Positions 26,576 through 35,825 of a DNA stretch of 64,000 bases are shown here, in pieces. Numbering within the stretch: position 1 is the first letter of the stretch; each line of letters begins with the position of its first letter. The DNA comes from Phycisphaerae bacterium (GTDB lineage Bacteria; Planctomycetota; Phycisphaerae; UBA1845; UTPLA1), in the NCBI GenBank assembly GCA_023150615.1, contig JAKLKO010000004.1:163960-227959 (forward strand), written 5' to 3'. The notes below the pieces were generated by a model that saw nothing but the letters and a program-made list of their open reading frames with translations, searched no databases and was not told the DNA's origin. Made by a program: the position numbers and the translations under genes.

Positions 26576-29191
26576 ATGATCGTCGCGCTCGCCAGGTTCC
26601 ATCGATTGCGCCGGTGTCTCCGTAAGTCGTTCGCGACGGCACTGTGCCTCGTGCTTGTTCGTTCCGGTCGGGCCGCCGACCTTGCGTCACCCGATCCGCT
26701 TCCGCACGGCTTCTTCGGCCGTTCGGTCGCCGGTCTGCCCGACGTGACCGGTGACTCGCGCGGCGATGCGCTCGTCGGCGCGCCGAACGAATCTTCCGGC
26801 GCGCAGCCCGCGTACTGCGGCCGGGCCTATCTGATGAACGGCAGCAGCGGCGCCGTCGTGCAGGCGCTGGCGTCGCCCAACGCGGAATCGGCGGGTCAGT
26901 TCGGCGCGGCCCTCGCGGCCTCCAACGCATCGCCGATCGACCTGATCATTGGCGCGCCCAACGAGAGCGGTGCGACCATCGCCGGATCGGGCCGCGTCTA
27001 CGTCTTTGACGTCGCTGGCGCGCTGCAACGGACGTGGGCCTCGCCGAATCCGGCGCTGCGCGGCGCCTTTGGATCCGCCGTCGCGAGCGTGCCGGACGCC
27101 AACGGCGACGGCCGCGCCGACGTACTCATTGGCGCTCCGAACGAGAGCCCCGGCGGAACATCGCGAACCGGCCGCGCCTACCTCTTTTCCGGCGCGACGG
27201 GCGCGCTGCTCGCCACGCTCGTCTCGCCGACCGCCGAGGTCGATGGCCGCTTCGGAACCTCGGTCGCCGGCGTGCCCGACTTGAACGGCGACGGTCGCGG
27301 CGACGTGCTCGTCGGCGCGCCATACGAAGACCCCGGGTCCAGCCCGACCGATTCCGGCCGCGCGTACGTCTTTTCCGGCGCGAACGGGGCGCTGCTGTGG
27401 ACGCTGATCTCGCCCAACGCCGAATATCGCGGTGAGTTCGGACACGCCGTCGCCGGCGCGGGCGACCTGACGGGCGATGGTCGCGGCGATCTGCTCGTCG
27501 GCGCATGGCTCGAAAACCCCGGCACGGTCTACGACTCGTTCGGCCGCGTGTATGTGTACTCCGGCGCGACCGGCGCGCTGGTACGAACGCACAGTTCACC
27601 GAAGGAAGAAGCCGAAGGTCGATTCGGCATCGCGCTCGCCACGCTGCCGGACGTCACCGGCGATGCGCGCGACGAAGTCATCGTCGGCGCGTTTCGCGAG
27701 GGCAACAGGGTCCTTCCCGAACTGTCCGGCCGCGCCTACGTCTTCTCCGGCGGCTCGGGCGGACTGCTCGCCACGCTCGTCTCGCCGAACGCGCAGCCGA
27801 ACGGCTCCTTCGGCGTCTCGGTGGCCGGCGCTCCGGACGCCACCGGCGATGGATTCGCCGATGTCATCGTCGGCGCATTCTTCGAACAGATCGGCGGGCC
27901 CGTCCGCAGCGGCCGCGCGTACATCGTCTCGACCGACTGCAACGGCAACGGCACTCCCGATGCGCTCGACCTTTCCGGCGGCACGGCCGCCGACTGCGAT
28001 GCCAGCGGCGTCCCCGACGCGTGCGAGCTGGACAGCGACGCCGACGGCCTGATCGATCGCTGCGACAACTGCCCGCTGGTCGCGAATCTCAACCAGGCCG
28101 ACACCGACGGCGACCAGATCGGCGATGCGTGCGACAGATGCACCGACACGGACGGCGACGGCAGCGGCAATCCCGGCTTTCCGGCGAACACGTGCCCGAT
28201 CGACAACTGCCCGACGATCGCCAATCCCGGTCAGGGCGACAGCGACTCCGATGGCGTCGGCAACGCCTGCGACAACTGCGTCAGCGTCTCCAACGCGAAC
28301 CAGCTCGACACCGACGGCGACGGTCGCGGCGATGCGTGCGACAACTGCCCGACGATCGCGAATGCGAATCAGCTCGACACCGACGGCGACCTCCGCGGCG
28401 ACGTTTGCGACAACTGTTCGCTGCTGTTTAACCCGGGCCAGCAGGACGGCGACGGCGATGGATTCGGCGATGCATGCGACAGCCCCGGCGACATGAACCA
28501 CGACGGCGTCGTCAACTTCGCTGATTACCCGTCGTTCGCGATCTGCCTCGAAGCCGGCGGGCCCGGCGTCGTGCCCGTGGGCAGCTGCTCCGACGGCGAC
28601 CTCGACGGCGACGTCGACGTCGATGCGACGGACGGCATGCAGCTCCGCGCCGCCTGGGACGGCCCGGGTCGCGAACCGAACATCATCGAGATCGAAGCGA
28701 TCGTCTCCGGCGGCGGGGCGGTCCGGCTGACGGTGACCGATCCGCTGCAACGCGTCCTGCGGCCGGACCTCGCCCAGATCCCCGGCGGCGTGATGCGCGA
28801 GCTCGACGTTAGCGGCGACGCAGTCGCGGACGACGTGGCGCACATCGCCACCTACGTGCCGGGAACGTACGCGATCCTGGTCGAGGTCGACGGCACACCG
28901 TCACCCGGAGCGACATACGCGCTCCGCTGGCGCGTCAACGGCGTGACGACCGTGCTCGCCTCGAACGTCCTCCTGTCTGCGCTGCCGCAGAACTTCGCGC
29001 CGGCCATGTTCGTCCTCGCCGACTTCGACTACGACAATGACTTTGACAACGCGGACGTCGCGGCGTTCGTCTCGGCCGTCGTCGGCGCGCCGGGCGATCC
29101 GTGTCATCGGATCATCGCGGACCTGTCAGGCGACGGACTGACGAACGGCCGGGACGTGCCGGTCATGATGCAACTGCTCTTCGGGCCGTGA
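26576..29191 (+). CDS. Large secreted FG-GAP propeller protein with thrombospondin type 3 repeats and dockerin-like ends
   Basis: The protein has 871 residues from ATG 26576, with AGGAGG upstream. A signal peptide ends near SGRA-AD. Seven integrin-like FG-GAP blades fill about residues 45-450, each with a G-x-F-G start and a DxxGDxxxDxLVGAPNE loop. Residues about 455-635 hold thrombospondin type 3 repeats with D-x-D-x-D-G-x-x-D-x-C-D-N-C units that bind calcium and form disulphides. A dockerin-like segment ([14 protein letters not shown]) follows, then a beta domain and a second EF-hand-like pair near the C-terminus ([29 protein letters not shown]). It is extracellular or cell-surface bound. 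The next gene starts four bases after the stop. Confidence 0.9.
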   Translation: MIVALARFHRLRRCLRKSFATALCLVLVRSGRAADLASPDPLPHGFFGRSVAGLPDVTGDSRGDALVGAPNESSGAQPAYCGRAYLMNGSSGAVVQALASPNAESAGQFGAALAASNASPIDLIIGAPNESGATIAGSGRVYVFDVAGALQRTWASPNPALRGAFGSAVASVPDANGDGRADVLIGAPNESPGGTSRTGRAYLFSGATGALLATLVSPTAEVDGRFGTSVAGVPDLNGDGRGDVLVGAPYEDPGSSPTDSGRAYVFSGANGALLWTLISPNAEYRGEFGHAVAGAGDLTGDGRGDLLVGAWLENPGTVYDSFGRVYVYSGATGALVRTHSSPKEEAEGRFGIALATLPDVTGDARDEVIVGAFREGNRVLPELSGRAYVFSGGSGGLLATLVSPNAQPNGSFGVSVAGAPDATGDGFADVIVGAFFEQIGGPVRSGRAYIVSTDCNGNGTPDALDLSGGTAADCDASGVPDACELDSDADGLIDRCDNCPLVANLNQADTDGDQIGDACDRCTDTDGDGSGNPGFPANTCPIDNCPTIANPGQGDSDSDGVGNACDNCVSVSNANQLDTDGDGRGDACDNCPTIANANQLDTDGDLRGDVCDNCSLLFNPGQQDGDGDGFGDACDSPGDMNHDGVVNFADYPSFAICLEAGGPGVVPVGSCSDGDLDGDVDVDATDGMQLRAAWDGPGREPNIIEIEAIVSGGGAVRLTVTDPLQRVLRPDLAQIPGGVMRELDVSGDAVADDVAHIATYVPGTYAILVEVDGTPSPGATYALRWRVNGVTTVLASNVLLSALPQNFAPAMFVLADFDYDNDFDNADVAAFVSAVVGAPGDPCHRIIADLSGDGLTNGRDVPVMMQLLFGP

Positions 29192-29195
29192 GACC

Positions 29196-30863
29196 ATGCT
29201 CGTGTTTGCAATCCTCCAACCGCGTAGCAGATCCGCACGAAACACCCGATGGCCGCGCGGCGTCGGCGCAACGGCCTTCTTTGGCGCACTGCTCGCGACG
29301 ATCGGCGCAGCGCACGGCGCAACCTTCATCCAGGGCTACGCCGGAAGCCAGAGCGTCGTGCCGGGCGATGGCCTCGCGTTTCACGTCTCGACCAACGCGC
29401 CCTCGTTCAGCATCGAGATCTACCGCGATGCCTGGACGCCCGTGCTGATCGACACGCTGTCCGGCTTGACCGGCGTCAATCACGGCATCCCGGCCGAAGG
29501 CTGGCTCGGCGCGAACTGGCCCGTCGCACACACCTGGACCGTGCCCGCCAACGCCGAGACCGGCAGCTACTACGCACGCCTCGTCGCGCAGGACGGCACG
29601 TCGTCGAAATGCCCCTTCATCATCCGCCGCGCCGTGCCGGGTTCGCTCAGCCGCATCGCCTACGTCATGAACTACAACACCCGCAACGCCTACAACTACT
29701 GGGGCGGAAAGAGTCTCTACGTCGGACCGGCCGTCGCCGTCTCGTTTCTCAGGCCCTACTTCGACGAGAACGGTCTCGGCAAGGGCGCGTTCCTCACGAC
29801 GGCCATGCACGGCTTTCTTGAAACCGATGGCTTCGTGCTCGAGTACATCACCGAGCTGGACATCCACGCCATTCCCGACCTGCTCGACGCCTACGACGTC
29901 CTCGTCATGGCCGGTCACCACGAGTACATCTCCCGCCCGTTCTACGACGCCGTGCAGGCGCATCACGATCGCGGCGGACATCTGGCTGTTTTCTCGGCCA
30001 ATGACTTCTGGTGGCAGGTCCGCTTCGAACAGAACGGAAACCTGATGGTCTGCTACAAGTCGTCGGCCATCCCCAACGACCCGATGTACGGCGTCGACAA
30101 CTCGCTCGTCACCGTACACTGGTACGAGGAGATCCTCAACCGCCCCGGCGAAGCGCTGCAGGGCATCGCCTTCAACTGGTCCGGCGCGTTCCAGGCCGAG
30201 CCCTACCTCGTGCAGGATGCCTCGCACTGGATCTTCGCCGGCACCGGCGCGCAGGATGGCGACGCCTTCGGAAACCTCATGGCCAGTGGCGAGCAGGACT
30301 TCATCGGTCCGGCCTCGCCGCCCGTGATGGACGTGATCCTGCACGCCCGCCGCGCGCGGCCCGGACAGGGCTCCCCGCCGCCCGTCGCGTACGCCGACGG
30401 CTGCGCGATCTACTACGAGGACAGCCCCGCCTACGGCTTCCCGAACGGACGTGGGGGCCAGGTCTTCTCCTCCGGGTCGCAGACGTGGCCGTCGAATCTG
30501 TTCACGGGCGTACCGGGTTATCTCGCCGTGCGCCGGGCGACGCGGAACATCATTCAGCACATGGTCGCCGCGCCGCCACCGCCGCTCCTTGGCGACATGA
30601 ACGATGATCGCCGAGTCGATCGCACGGACTTGAACCAGTTCCTCGGCGCGATGCTCGGCCTCGATGCCGATGCCGGCCGCCGCACCCGCGCCGACTGGGA
30701 CCGCAACGGCACGGTCGACGTCGCCGATCTCCGCTGCATGGCCGACGGGCTGGTCGGCCTGCGGCCGAGGCCCGACCGTTCATCGCCGGCGCTGCGCCGG
30801 CGCGACTCCGGCCCGCTGTGCATCGGCGAGCTGGAAGCCCGCCAAACCCGGCGGCCGGAGTAG
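29196..30863 (+). CDS. Secreted protein with N,N-dimethylformamidase-like domain and dockerin
   Basis: The protein has 555 residues, with a signal region ending in LLATIGAAHGA. Residues about 50-150 form an immunoglobulin-like beta domain. Residues about 155-470 match the pattern of the N,N-dimethylformamidase beta-subunit-like domain: YVMNYNTRNAYNYWGGKSLY, LVMAGHHEYIS, GHLAVFSANDFWWQVRF. This domain is often annotated in secreted proteins of uncertain enzymology. The C-terminus has a type I dockerin-like pair of EF-hand loops, GDMNDDRRVDRTDLNQF and DWDRNGTVDVADL. It starts four bases after the preceding secreted protein, so the two are co-transcribed and probably co-displayed. The enzymatic activity is uncertain. 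Confidence 0.75.
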   Translation: MLVFAILQPRSRSARNTRWPRGVGATAFFGALLATIGAAHGATFIQGYAGSQSVVPGDGLAFHVSTNAPSFSIEIYRDAWTPVLIDTLSGLTGVNHGIPAEGWLGANWPVAHTWTVPANAETGSYYARLVAQDGTSSKCPFIIRRAVPGSLSRIAYVMNYNTRNAYNYWGGKSLYVGPAVAVSFLRPYFDENGLGKGAFLTTAMHGFLETDGFVLEYITELDIHAIPDLLDAYDVLVMAGHHEYISRPFYDAVQAHHDRGGHLAVFSANDFWWQVRFEQNGNLMVCYKSSAIPNDPMYGVDNSLVTVHWYEEILNRPGEALQGIAFNWSGAFQAEPYLVQDASHWIFAGTGAQDGDAFGNLMASGEQDFIGPASPPVMDVILHARRARPGQGSPPPVAYADGCAIYYEDSPAYGFPNGRGGQVFSSGSQTWPSNLFTGVPGYLAVRRATRNIIQHMVAAPPPPLLGDMNDDRRVDRTDLNQFLGAMLGLDADAGRRTRADWDRNGTVDVADLRCMADGLVGLRPRPDRSSPALRRRDSGPLCIGELEARQTRRPE

Positions 30864-31066
30864 TCGCCGGTGGGGCGACGCCGTCGCAATTCATCTTCAA
30901 AGCGGCGCATGCACGATTCGGATTCGGTGTGACATCATTCGGGCTGGGAGCGCCACCGACCGGCCGTTCCGTGACAGGGCATTCGTTCATTGTGTGCCGA
31001 TCGTGCGCACGAGCGCCCGGCGCTGCCTCATCGTGCGAGTGCGCTTTCGCGCAGAGTGGCTGCGCA

Positions 31067-31218
31067 TCACGGCGGCAGAAGGTCCACGAACGCCTGCACG
31101 TCGCCGCCGCGTGACGCGCGAACGCCGCCAGGTGATCCCGAACCGCCTCGCCGCCGGCCGACTCGATTTCGACATCCGACGGCCTGACGTCGTCCCGCCA
31201 CGGGTGTCCGTTCGCCAT
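31067..31218 (-). pseudogene. Small minus-strand frame with strong ribosome binding site and apparent frameshift
   Basis: ATG at 31218 is preceded by AAAGGAGG seven bases upstream, one of the best ribosome binding sites in the window. The first 38 codons (MANGHPWRDDVRPSDVEI..., then AVRDHLAAFARHA) look like ordinary coding sequence. In this frame the protein then becomes Cys/Arg-rich and runs into the preceding gene. A one-base shift near 31106-31110 instead gives DVQAFVDLLPP and a stop at 31067-31069. I read it as a roughly 50-residue gene with a frameshift (true, programmed or sequencing error). The function is unknown. Confidence 0.33.
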
Positions 31219-31455
31219 TGGGCGTCCTCCTTTGAATCGAGTGCATTCAACAACCGGAGGAGGACCGACGACTTCAGGAAGCGACACGGGAATTCAGACT
31301 ACCTCTTGAGGGGTGCCGCTGGCTGCTCCGCGAGTGAGTGGGAAGGGCGCACTGTAGCAAAGACAATCGCTGATAGCCGGCACGACGAAGGCTCGTCCGA
31401 TTCGCATGCGTTGCGCCGCGCCCAGCGCGCCGAACCACATGGCTTGGGCCGTGCC

Positions 31456-31486
31456 CCCTCTCCCCGGGAGAGGGTTAGGGAGAGGG
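31456..31486. repeat. CCCTCTCCC-type palindromic repeat
   Basis: CCCTCTCCC (31456-31464) and GGGAGAGGG (31466-31474) form a nine-base perfect palindrome and are followed by TTAGGGAGAGGG. The same CCTCTCC/GGAGAGG chemistry recurs at 54922-54963. It has the look of a dispersed REP-like element. Confidence 0.5.
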
Positions 31487-31611
31487 CGGAATGGCGTTGG
31501 CCGCTCGATTGAACCACACGCAGAGACTCACGCTTTCTCGACGGGTATTACCTGATACTGCGGCGGGGCCGCTTGTACCATTCCGACCGCCGTTGTAGGC
31601 TTCCGGCCCGC

Positions 31612-33141
31612 ATGCTCGTTCGATTGCAGAGCGTCACCCTCGTGGGCATTGACGCCGTTGCCTGCGAGGTCGAGGTCAACGTCGCCTCCCGCGGGTTCGC
31701 CAACACCGCCATCGTCGGACTGCCCGACGCGGCCGTGAAGGAGAGCCTCGAACGCATCCGCACCGCCATCGTCAACTGCGGCTATCAGCCGCCCAGCAAG
31801 CGCACCGTCATCAACCTCGCCCCGGCCGACATCCGAAAGGAAGGTCCGGCCCTCGATCTGCCCATCGCCCTCGGACTGCTCTTCGCCGAGCAGGACCTCG
31901 CGCCCGAAACGCTCCGCCAGTACGTCATGGCCGGTGAGCTGGCGCTGGACGGCCGGCTGCGGCCCGTCCGCGGCGTGCTGTCGATGGCGATGCTCGCAGC
32001 GCGGCAGGGGGCCCGCGGCGTGATCGTCCCGCGTGAGAACGGCGGCGAGGCCGCGGTCGTCGACGGCCTCGAGGTCGTCGCGATCGGCTCGCTGACCGAG
32101 GCGGTGGGCTTCCTGACCGAGCAGCTCCCGCTGGAGCCGGTCTCGATCGACCGCGCGTCGCTGTTCGAGCGATCCTCGCGTTACGACGTCGACTTCGCCG
32201 ATGTCCGCGGCCAGGAGTTCGCCAAGCGGGCGCTGACCATCGCCGCCGCCGGCGGCCACAACGTCCTGATGATCGGCCCGCCCGGCGCGGGCAAGACGCT
32301 CATGGCCCGCTGCATCCCGACCATCCTCCCGCCGCTGACGCTCGACGAATCGCTCGAGACGACGCGGATCTGGTCCGCGGCCGGCAAGCTCCCGCCTGAC
32401 ACGCCGCTGCTGGCGCTCCGGCCGGTGCGGAACCCGCATCATTCCGCGAGCGGGCCGGCGCTGGTCGGCGGCGGATCGGTGCCGCAGCCGGGCGAGGTCT
32501 CGCTGGCGCATCACGGCGTGCTGTTTCTGGACGAGTTTCCGGAGTTTCCGCGCAGCATCCTCGAGACGCTGCGTCAACCGCTCGAAGACGGGCACGTGAC
32601 GATCGCGCGGGCGCAGCACACGATCCGCTTTCCGTCGGAGTTCATGCTTGTCGCGGCGATGAACCCGTGCCCGTGCGGCTACTTCGGCGACCCGCGCCGG
32701 CATTGTCGGTGCAGCCCGGCGCAGATCGCCAACTACGGTCGCCGCGTGAGCGGACCGCTGATCGACCGGATCGACATTCACGTCTCGGTCTCGGCCGTGC
32801 CGTTCGGCGAGTTGCGGCAGGCGCGACCCGGAACCGACTCGGCGACGATGCGCGCGGGGGTGCTGGCCGCGCGATTGCGCCAGCGGCAGCGCTTCGGCCC
32901 CCACTCGACGATGCTCAACGCCCGGATGGGTCCGCGGCGCATCCGCGAGCACTGCGTGCTCGACGCCGAAGGGGAGCGGTTGCTGAAGCAGGCCATGACC
33001 GAGCTGGGCCTGTCCGCGCGAGCGCACGACAAGGTGCTGCGGATCGCGCGCACGATCGCCGACATCGACGGCCGCGACGCGATCGCGCCGGCGGACGTCA
33101 GCGAGGCGATTCAGTATCGCCAGCTCGATCGACAGGTGTGA
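31612..33141 (+). CDS. YifB/ComM-family Mg chelatase-like AAA+ ATPase
   Basis: This family includes ComM, a hexameric helicase that promotes branch migration in natural transformation. The protein has 509 residues from ATG 31612 (MLVRLQSVTLVGIDA). The N-terminal Lon-like fold (about 1-175) carries the typical TAIVGLPDAAVKESLERIR segment. Walker A is GPPGAGKT (222-229) and Walker B is LFLDEFPEF. A four-cysteine insert NPCPCGYFGDPRRHCRC and the sensor/C-terminal helical domain (DLDGRDAI-like ADIDGRDAIAP) complete the family pattern. An in-frame ATG 13 codons upstream is less likely. It converges with the YhaM-like gene. Confidence 0.95.
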   Translation: MLVRLQSVTLVGIDAVACEVEVNVASRGFANTAIVGLPDAAVKESLERIRTAIVNCGYQPPSKRTVINLAPADIRKEGPALDLPIALGLLFAEQDLAPETLRQYVMAGELALDGRLRPVRGVLSMAMLAARQGARGVIVPRENGGEAAVVDGLEVVAIGSLTEAVGFLTEQLPLEPVSIDRASLFERSSRYDVDFADVRGQEFAKRALTIAAAGGHNVLMIGPPGAGKTLMARCIPTILPPLTLDESLETTRIWSAAGKLPPDTPLLALRPVRNPHHSASGPALVGGGSVPQPGEVSLAHHGVLFLDEFPEFPRSILETLRQPLEDGHVTIARAQHTIRFPSEFMLVAAMNPCPCGYFGDPRRHCRCSPAQIANYGRRVSGPLIDRIDIHVSVSAVPFGELRQARPGTDSATMRAGVLAARLRQRQRFGPHSTMLNARMGPRRIREHCVLDAEGERLLKQAMTELGLSARAHDKVLRIARTIADIDGRDAIAPADVSEAIQYRQLDRQV

Positions 33142-33143
33142 TC

Positions 33144-33161
33144 GACGCGCGGCGGCGCGTC
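33144..33161. terminator. Short hairpin between convergent genes
   Basis: GACGCGC (33144-33150) pairs with GCGCGTC (33155-33161) around a four-base loop, directly between the convergent stops of yifB and the YhaM-like gene. There is no T-run, so factor-independent termination is doubtful. The position is the main argument. Confidence 0.3.
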
Positions 33162-34212
33162 AGCGCTTCTCCGGATTGCCGCGAATCCCCATCACGTCCG
33201 GCTTGAAGACACGCGTGCTCAGCGCGTTGACCCATTGCGTCCAGTGGCTCTCGGCGTCCGCGTCGGACTCGATCTGCTGCAGGAACATGTTGATCTTGGC
33301 ATCCATCGTGTCGAGGAAGTGCACCGCGATCGCCTCGGGAATCGCCGGCAGCCGCGGACTGCCGAACTCGAGCGACCCGTGATGCGCCAGCACGATGTGC
33401 GTCAGGACGTTTTGCAGGTCGGACGGGAAGCGCTCGCCCGTCTCGGTCTCCACGTCGGCGATCTTCTGGTCGATCATCACCGCCGCCTGCACGATGTGTC
33501 CGACGAGCTGCCCGGCGTCGGAGTAGGTGAAGCTCGTGCCGTACTCCAGCTCGATTGTCTTGCCGATGTCGTGCAGGAACACGCCGGCCAGCACGAGGTC
33601 GCGGCTCAACTGCGGATAGTGGCTCGGCTCCGCGGCCGTCCGGCCGAAGAGTCGCGTCGCGACGTCGAGCACGCTGAGCGTGTGTTCGAGCAGGCCGCCG
33701 AGGTAGGCGTGGTGCAGCGTCACCGCGGCCGGCGCGGACTTGAACTTCTCGACGAAGGCCGCGTCGCTCGTGAACTTCGCCAGCAGCTTCTGAAGCGCCG
33801 GGTGCTGAATCGTCTGGACGATCGCCACGACGCGCTTCCACATCTGCTCGACGTCATGCTTCGTTCGCGGGATGAAGTCCGCGAGGTCGATCTCGTCCTT
33901 GGCGACCGATCGCATCGCCTCGACGATGAACTGAAGCGATCCCTTGTAGCTCTCCGTCCGGCCGCGGACGCGCAGAAATCCGCCTTCGGGAATGGCGTCG
34001 AACTGCGGCTGCGTCGCCTGCCAGACGCGCGAGAGCACTTGGCCGCTGCGATCGGCGAGGACGAGGTGGATGTAGAGCGAGCCGTTGGTCGTCGTGCGGA
34101 GGTCCTTTTTCGAGACGAGGAAGATCTGATCGTCGATCCGCTCGCCGGGGCCGAGCTGCTCGACCCAGCGGCGGGGTTTCGCGGCCGCGGGCTTGGATTC
34201 TGTCGTGGGCAT
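33160..34212 (-). CDS. YhaM-like 3'-5' exoribonuclease (OB-fold plus HD domain)
   Basis: YhaM-type enzymes degrade short RNA and DNA from the 3' end, using a metal bound by an HD domain. The 350-residue protein has an N-terminal OB-fold (about 20-110: DQIFLVSKKDLRTTTNG, YIHLVLADRSG) and an HD domain with HHAYLGGLLEHTLSV and the metal-binding pair FLHDIGK. A later histidine segment, VLAHHGSLEFGSPRLP, contains the conserved third-site residues. The architecture matches the family along its whole length. The C-terminal region is charged. It is transcribed divergently from the gene at 34374. Confidence 0.9.
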   Translation of the reverse strand: MPTTESKPAAAKPRRWVEQLGPGERIDDQIFLVSKKDLRTTTNGSLYIHLVLADRSGQVLSRVWQATQPQFDAIPEGGFLRVRGRTESYKGSLQFIVEAMRSVAKDEIDLADFIPRTKHDVEQMWKRVVAIVQTIQHPALQKLLAKFTSDAAFVEKFKSAPAAVTLHHAYLGGLLEHTLSVLDVATRLFGRTAAEPSHYPQLSRDLVLAGVFLHDIGKTIELEYGTSFTYSDAGQLVGHIVQAAVMIDQKIADVETETGERFPSDLQNVLTHIVLAHHGSLEFGSPRLPAIPEAIAVHFLDTMDAKINMFLQQIESDADAESHWTQWVNALSTRVFKPDVMGIRGNPEKR

Positions 34213-34339
34213 CGTTTACTCTGCCGGGGACTGTTTCGTCGTGGTTCCGCGATCCGCAACTTAACCGGATTCGCGCGGTACGCCAAGCCGCGTGTCTTTT
34301 CAATGCGCGTCGGATGCACCCGACGCCCGGACTGCGCGA

Positions 34340-34367
34340 TTTCGCACGCATTCGGCCGTGGTAACAT
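34340..34367 (+). promoter_or_regulatory. Candidate promoter giving a leaderless transcript
   Basis: TAACAT (34362-34367) lies only six bases before the ATG at 34374, so transcription would start at or within a base or two of the initiator. The -35 match (TTTCGC at 34340-34345, 16-base spacing) is poor. No Shine-Dalgarno sequence precedes the ATG, which fits leaderless translation. Confidence 0.3.
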
Positions 34368-34373
34368 AGCCGC

Positions 34374-35243
34374 ATGAGTTCCGCCCCGACCGGTACGCCC
34401 GAGAGCGTGCCGGACGCCCGCCATCTGAGCGAATTGCCGCGCGACGAGCTGCTGCGCTACGGTCGCGAACTCGGACTCGAGCTTCCCGACAGCATCGACA
34501 CACCGGACCTCGTCGCCCGCGTGCGGCAGCGACAGGAGTTGCTCCTCGGGCTGGACCGCGAGGCCATGCTCGACGTGGTCGTCTGGGCGCGGCGACCGGT
34601 GCGCCGCTCGGCCTCGAAGGAGACGCTCGCAAAGGGAATCGCATCGATCCAGCCGGTGTCGTTCGATGGTCTGTCGGTCCGGGGATTGCGCGTGCTCGCG
34701 GCGTTTCGCGGCGTGCCTTATCAGGACAGTGACGATGCCGCGGCGCTTCGGGAGCGGCTGGCCCGCGCCGAGGGTTTCTGGACGCGCGTCTCGCGTCAGC
34801 GCCGGGCGCTGGTCGGCGCGTTGCTGAGCAAGCTGATCGATGGCGATACCGGGGACTCACCACAGGCGTACCAGTTCCTTCCGGAGGACGACGCCTCGGC
34901 TCGCGCCTCGCTGCGGCACGAGATCGAACAGCGCGGCGTCGTCAGCGGACTGGCCAGCCGCCTCCGGAGCGCGGCGGACGACTATGTCCGGCAGAAGCTG
35001 GACGAAATCGAGATTCGGATTGACCAGAAACTGGATCAGATCGATCGTCGGTTATCGGAATGGCGCGACCGCGAGGTGGCCAATCGTCTGCGGATCATTC
35101 GTATCACGCTGATGGCCTCGGTGGTTTTCGCGATCCTGAGTTTGGGGTATCATGGTCTGAAGCACTGGGTTTTCGAGGGCGCCGCCGGCGCGGCGCCGAC
35201 GACGTCACCAGCCGTCACGGCGGACTCGGGCGGATCGCGTTGA
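34374..35243 (+). CDS. Single-pass membrane protein with SAP/Rho-N-like N-terminus
   Basis: The protein has 289 residues from ATG 34374. No Shine-Dalgarno sequence precedes it. Residues about 17-55 (LSELPRDELLRYGRELGLEL, then DTPDLVARVRQRQELL) have the helix-loop-helix pattern of SAP or Rho N-terminal domains. The central part is helical and acidic/basic in turn, and a coiled-coil-like stretch (VRQKLDEIEIRIDQKLDQID) precedes one transmembrane helix (IRITLMASVVFAILSLGYHGL) near the C-terminus. A short Ala/Gly/Thr tail follows. The orientation suggests a C-tail-anchored cytoplasmic protein. The function is unknown. Confidence 0.75.
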   Translation: MSSAPTGTPESVPDARHLSELPRDELLRYGRELGLELPDSIDTPDLVARVRQRQELLLGLDREAMLDVVVWARRPVRRSASKETLAKGIASIQPVSFDGLSVRGLRVLAAFRGVPYQDSDDAAALRERLARAEGFWTRVSRQRRALVGALLSKLIDGDTGDSPQAYQFLPEDDASARASLRHEIEQRGVVSGLASRLRSAADDYVRQKLDEIEIRIDQKLDQIDRRLSEWRDREVANRLRIIRITLMASVVFAILSLGYHGLKHWVFEGAAGAAPTTSPAVTADSGGSR

Positions 35244-35275
35244 ATCCGACCCGTTCAAGAACGAACCGGGCCGAG

Positions 35276-35764
35276 ATGTTCGAGCACCTTTCCAAGCGGG
35301 CCGAGCGCGTCATCGCGGAAGCGAACAACATCGCGCGCGAATACGGCATCGACTACGTCGGCACCGAGCACCTGTTGCTCGCAATCGCGCGCGACGGTGA
35401 CGGACTGGGCGCCCGCATCCTGCGCGCGATGAACGTCGACGAGTACAAGCTCCAGACCGTCGTCGAGCAGCTCGTCAAGAAATCGATGGAGGACACCTGG
35501 GTCTTCGGCCGACTGCCCGGCACGCCGCATTATCGAAACGTCATGGCCATGGCCATCGAGGAAGCGCGGCAGCTTGAGAGCAAGCAAATCTGCACCGAGC
35601 ACCTGCTGCTCGGACTGCTCCGCGAAAAGGGCAGCGTTGCCGAAGTCGCGCTCGGCGAGCTCGGCGTTACGGCCGGCAAGGTCCGCGCGGCGCTGACGCA
35701 TGTTCTCGAGCAGGCCGCAAAGCCCTCCCGGCCGGGATCCTCCGGCGAATTCCCCGCTTCGTGA
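35276..35764 (+). CDS. Stand-alone Clp N-terminal (R) domain protein
   Basis: The protein has 162 residues from ATG 35276 (MFEHLSKRAERVIAEANNIA). It contains the two helical repeats of the Clp amino-terminal domain: YVGTEHLLLAIARDGDGLGARIL and ICTEHLLLGLLREKGSVAEVAL. In ClpA/B/C these repeats bind adaptors or clients before the AAA+ modules. Here no ATPase domain follows: the frame ends after a short Pro/Ser tail. Proteins of this kind could act as adaptor or decoy for a Clp ATPase encoded elsewhere. It lies 32 bp after the membrane protein on the same strand. Confidence 0.88.
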   Translation: MFEHLSKRAERVIAEANNIAREYGIDYVGTEHLLLAIARDGDGLGARILRAMNVDEYKLQTVVEQLVKKSMEDTWVFGRLPGTPHYRNVMAMAIEEARQLESKQICTEHLLLGLLREKGSVAEVALGELGVTAGKVRAALTHVLEQAAKPSRPGSSGEFPAS

Positions 35765-35825
35765 CCGCAGCCACACGGCGCGGTAGCAAGCTTCGGCTCC
35801 TTGTCCGCAGCGCCGCAGTCCTCGC

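Larger units (their letters stand above)
30864..31611. other. Long intergenic region with one broken small frame and a palindromic repeat
   Basis: Between the dockerin gene and yifB about 750 bases lack an intact gene. The only coding-like signals are a short minus-strand frame with a perfect Shine-Dalgarno sequence (31067-31218) and a palindromic repeat at 31456-31486. Longer frames crossing the region in both directions are arginine-rich and resemble antisense frames of GC-rich DNA. Confidence 0.6.
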
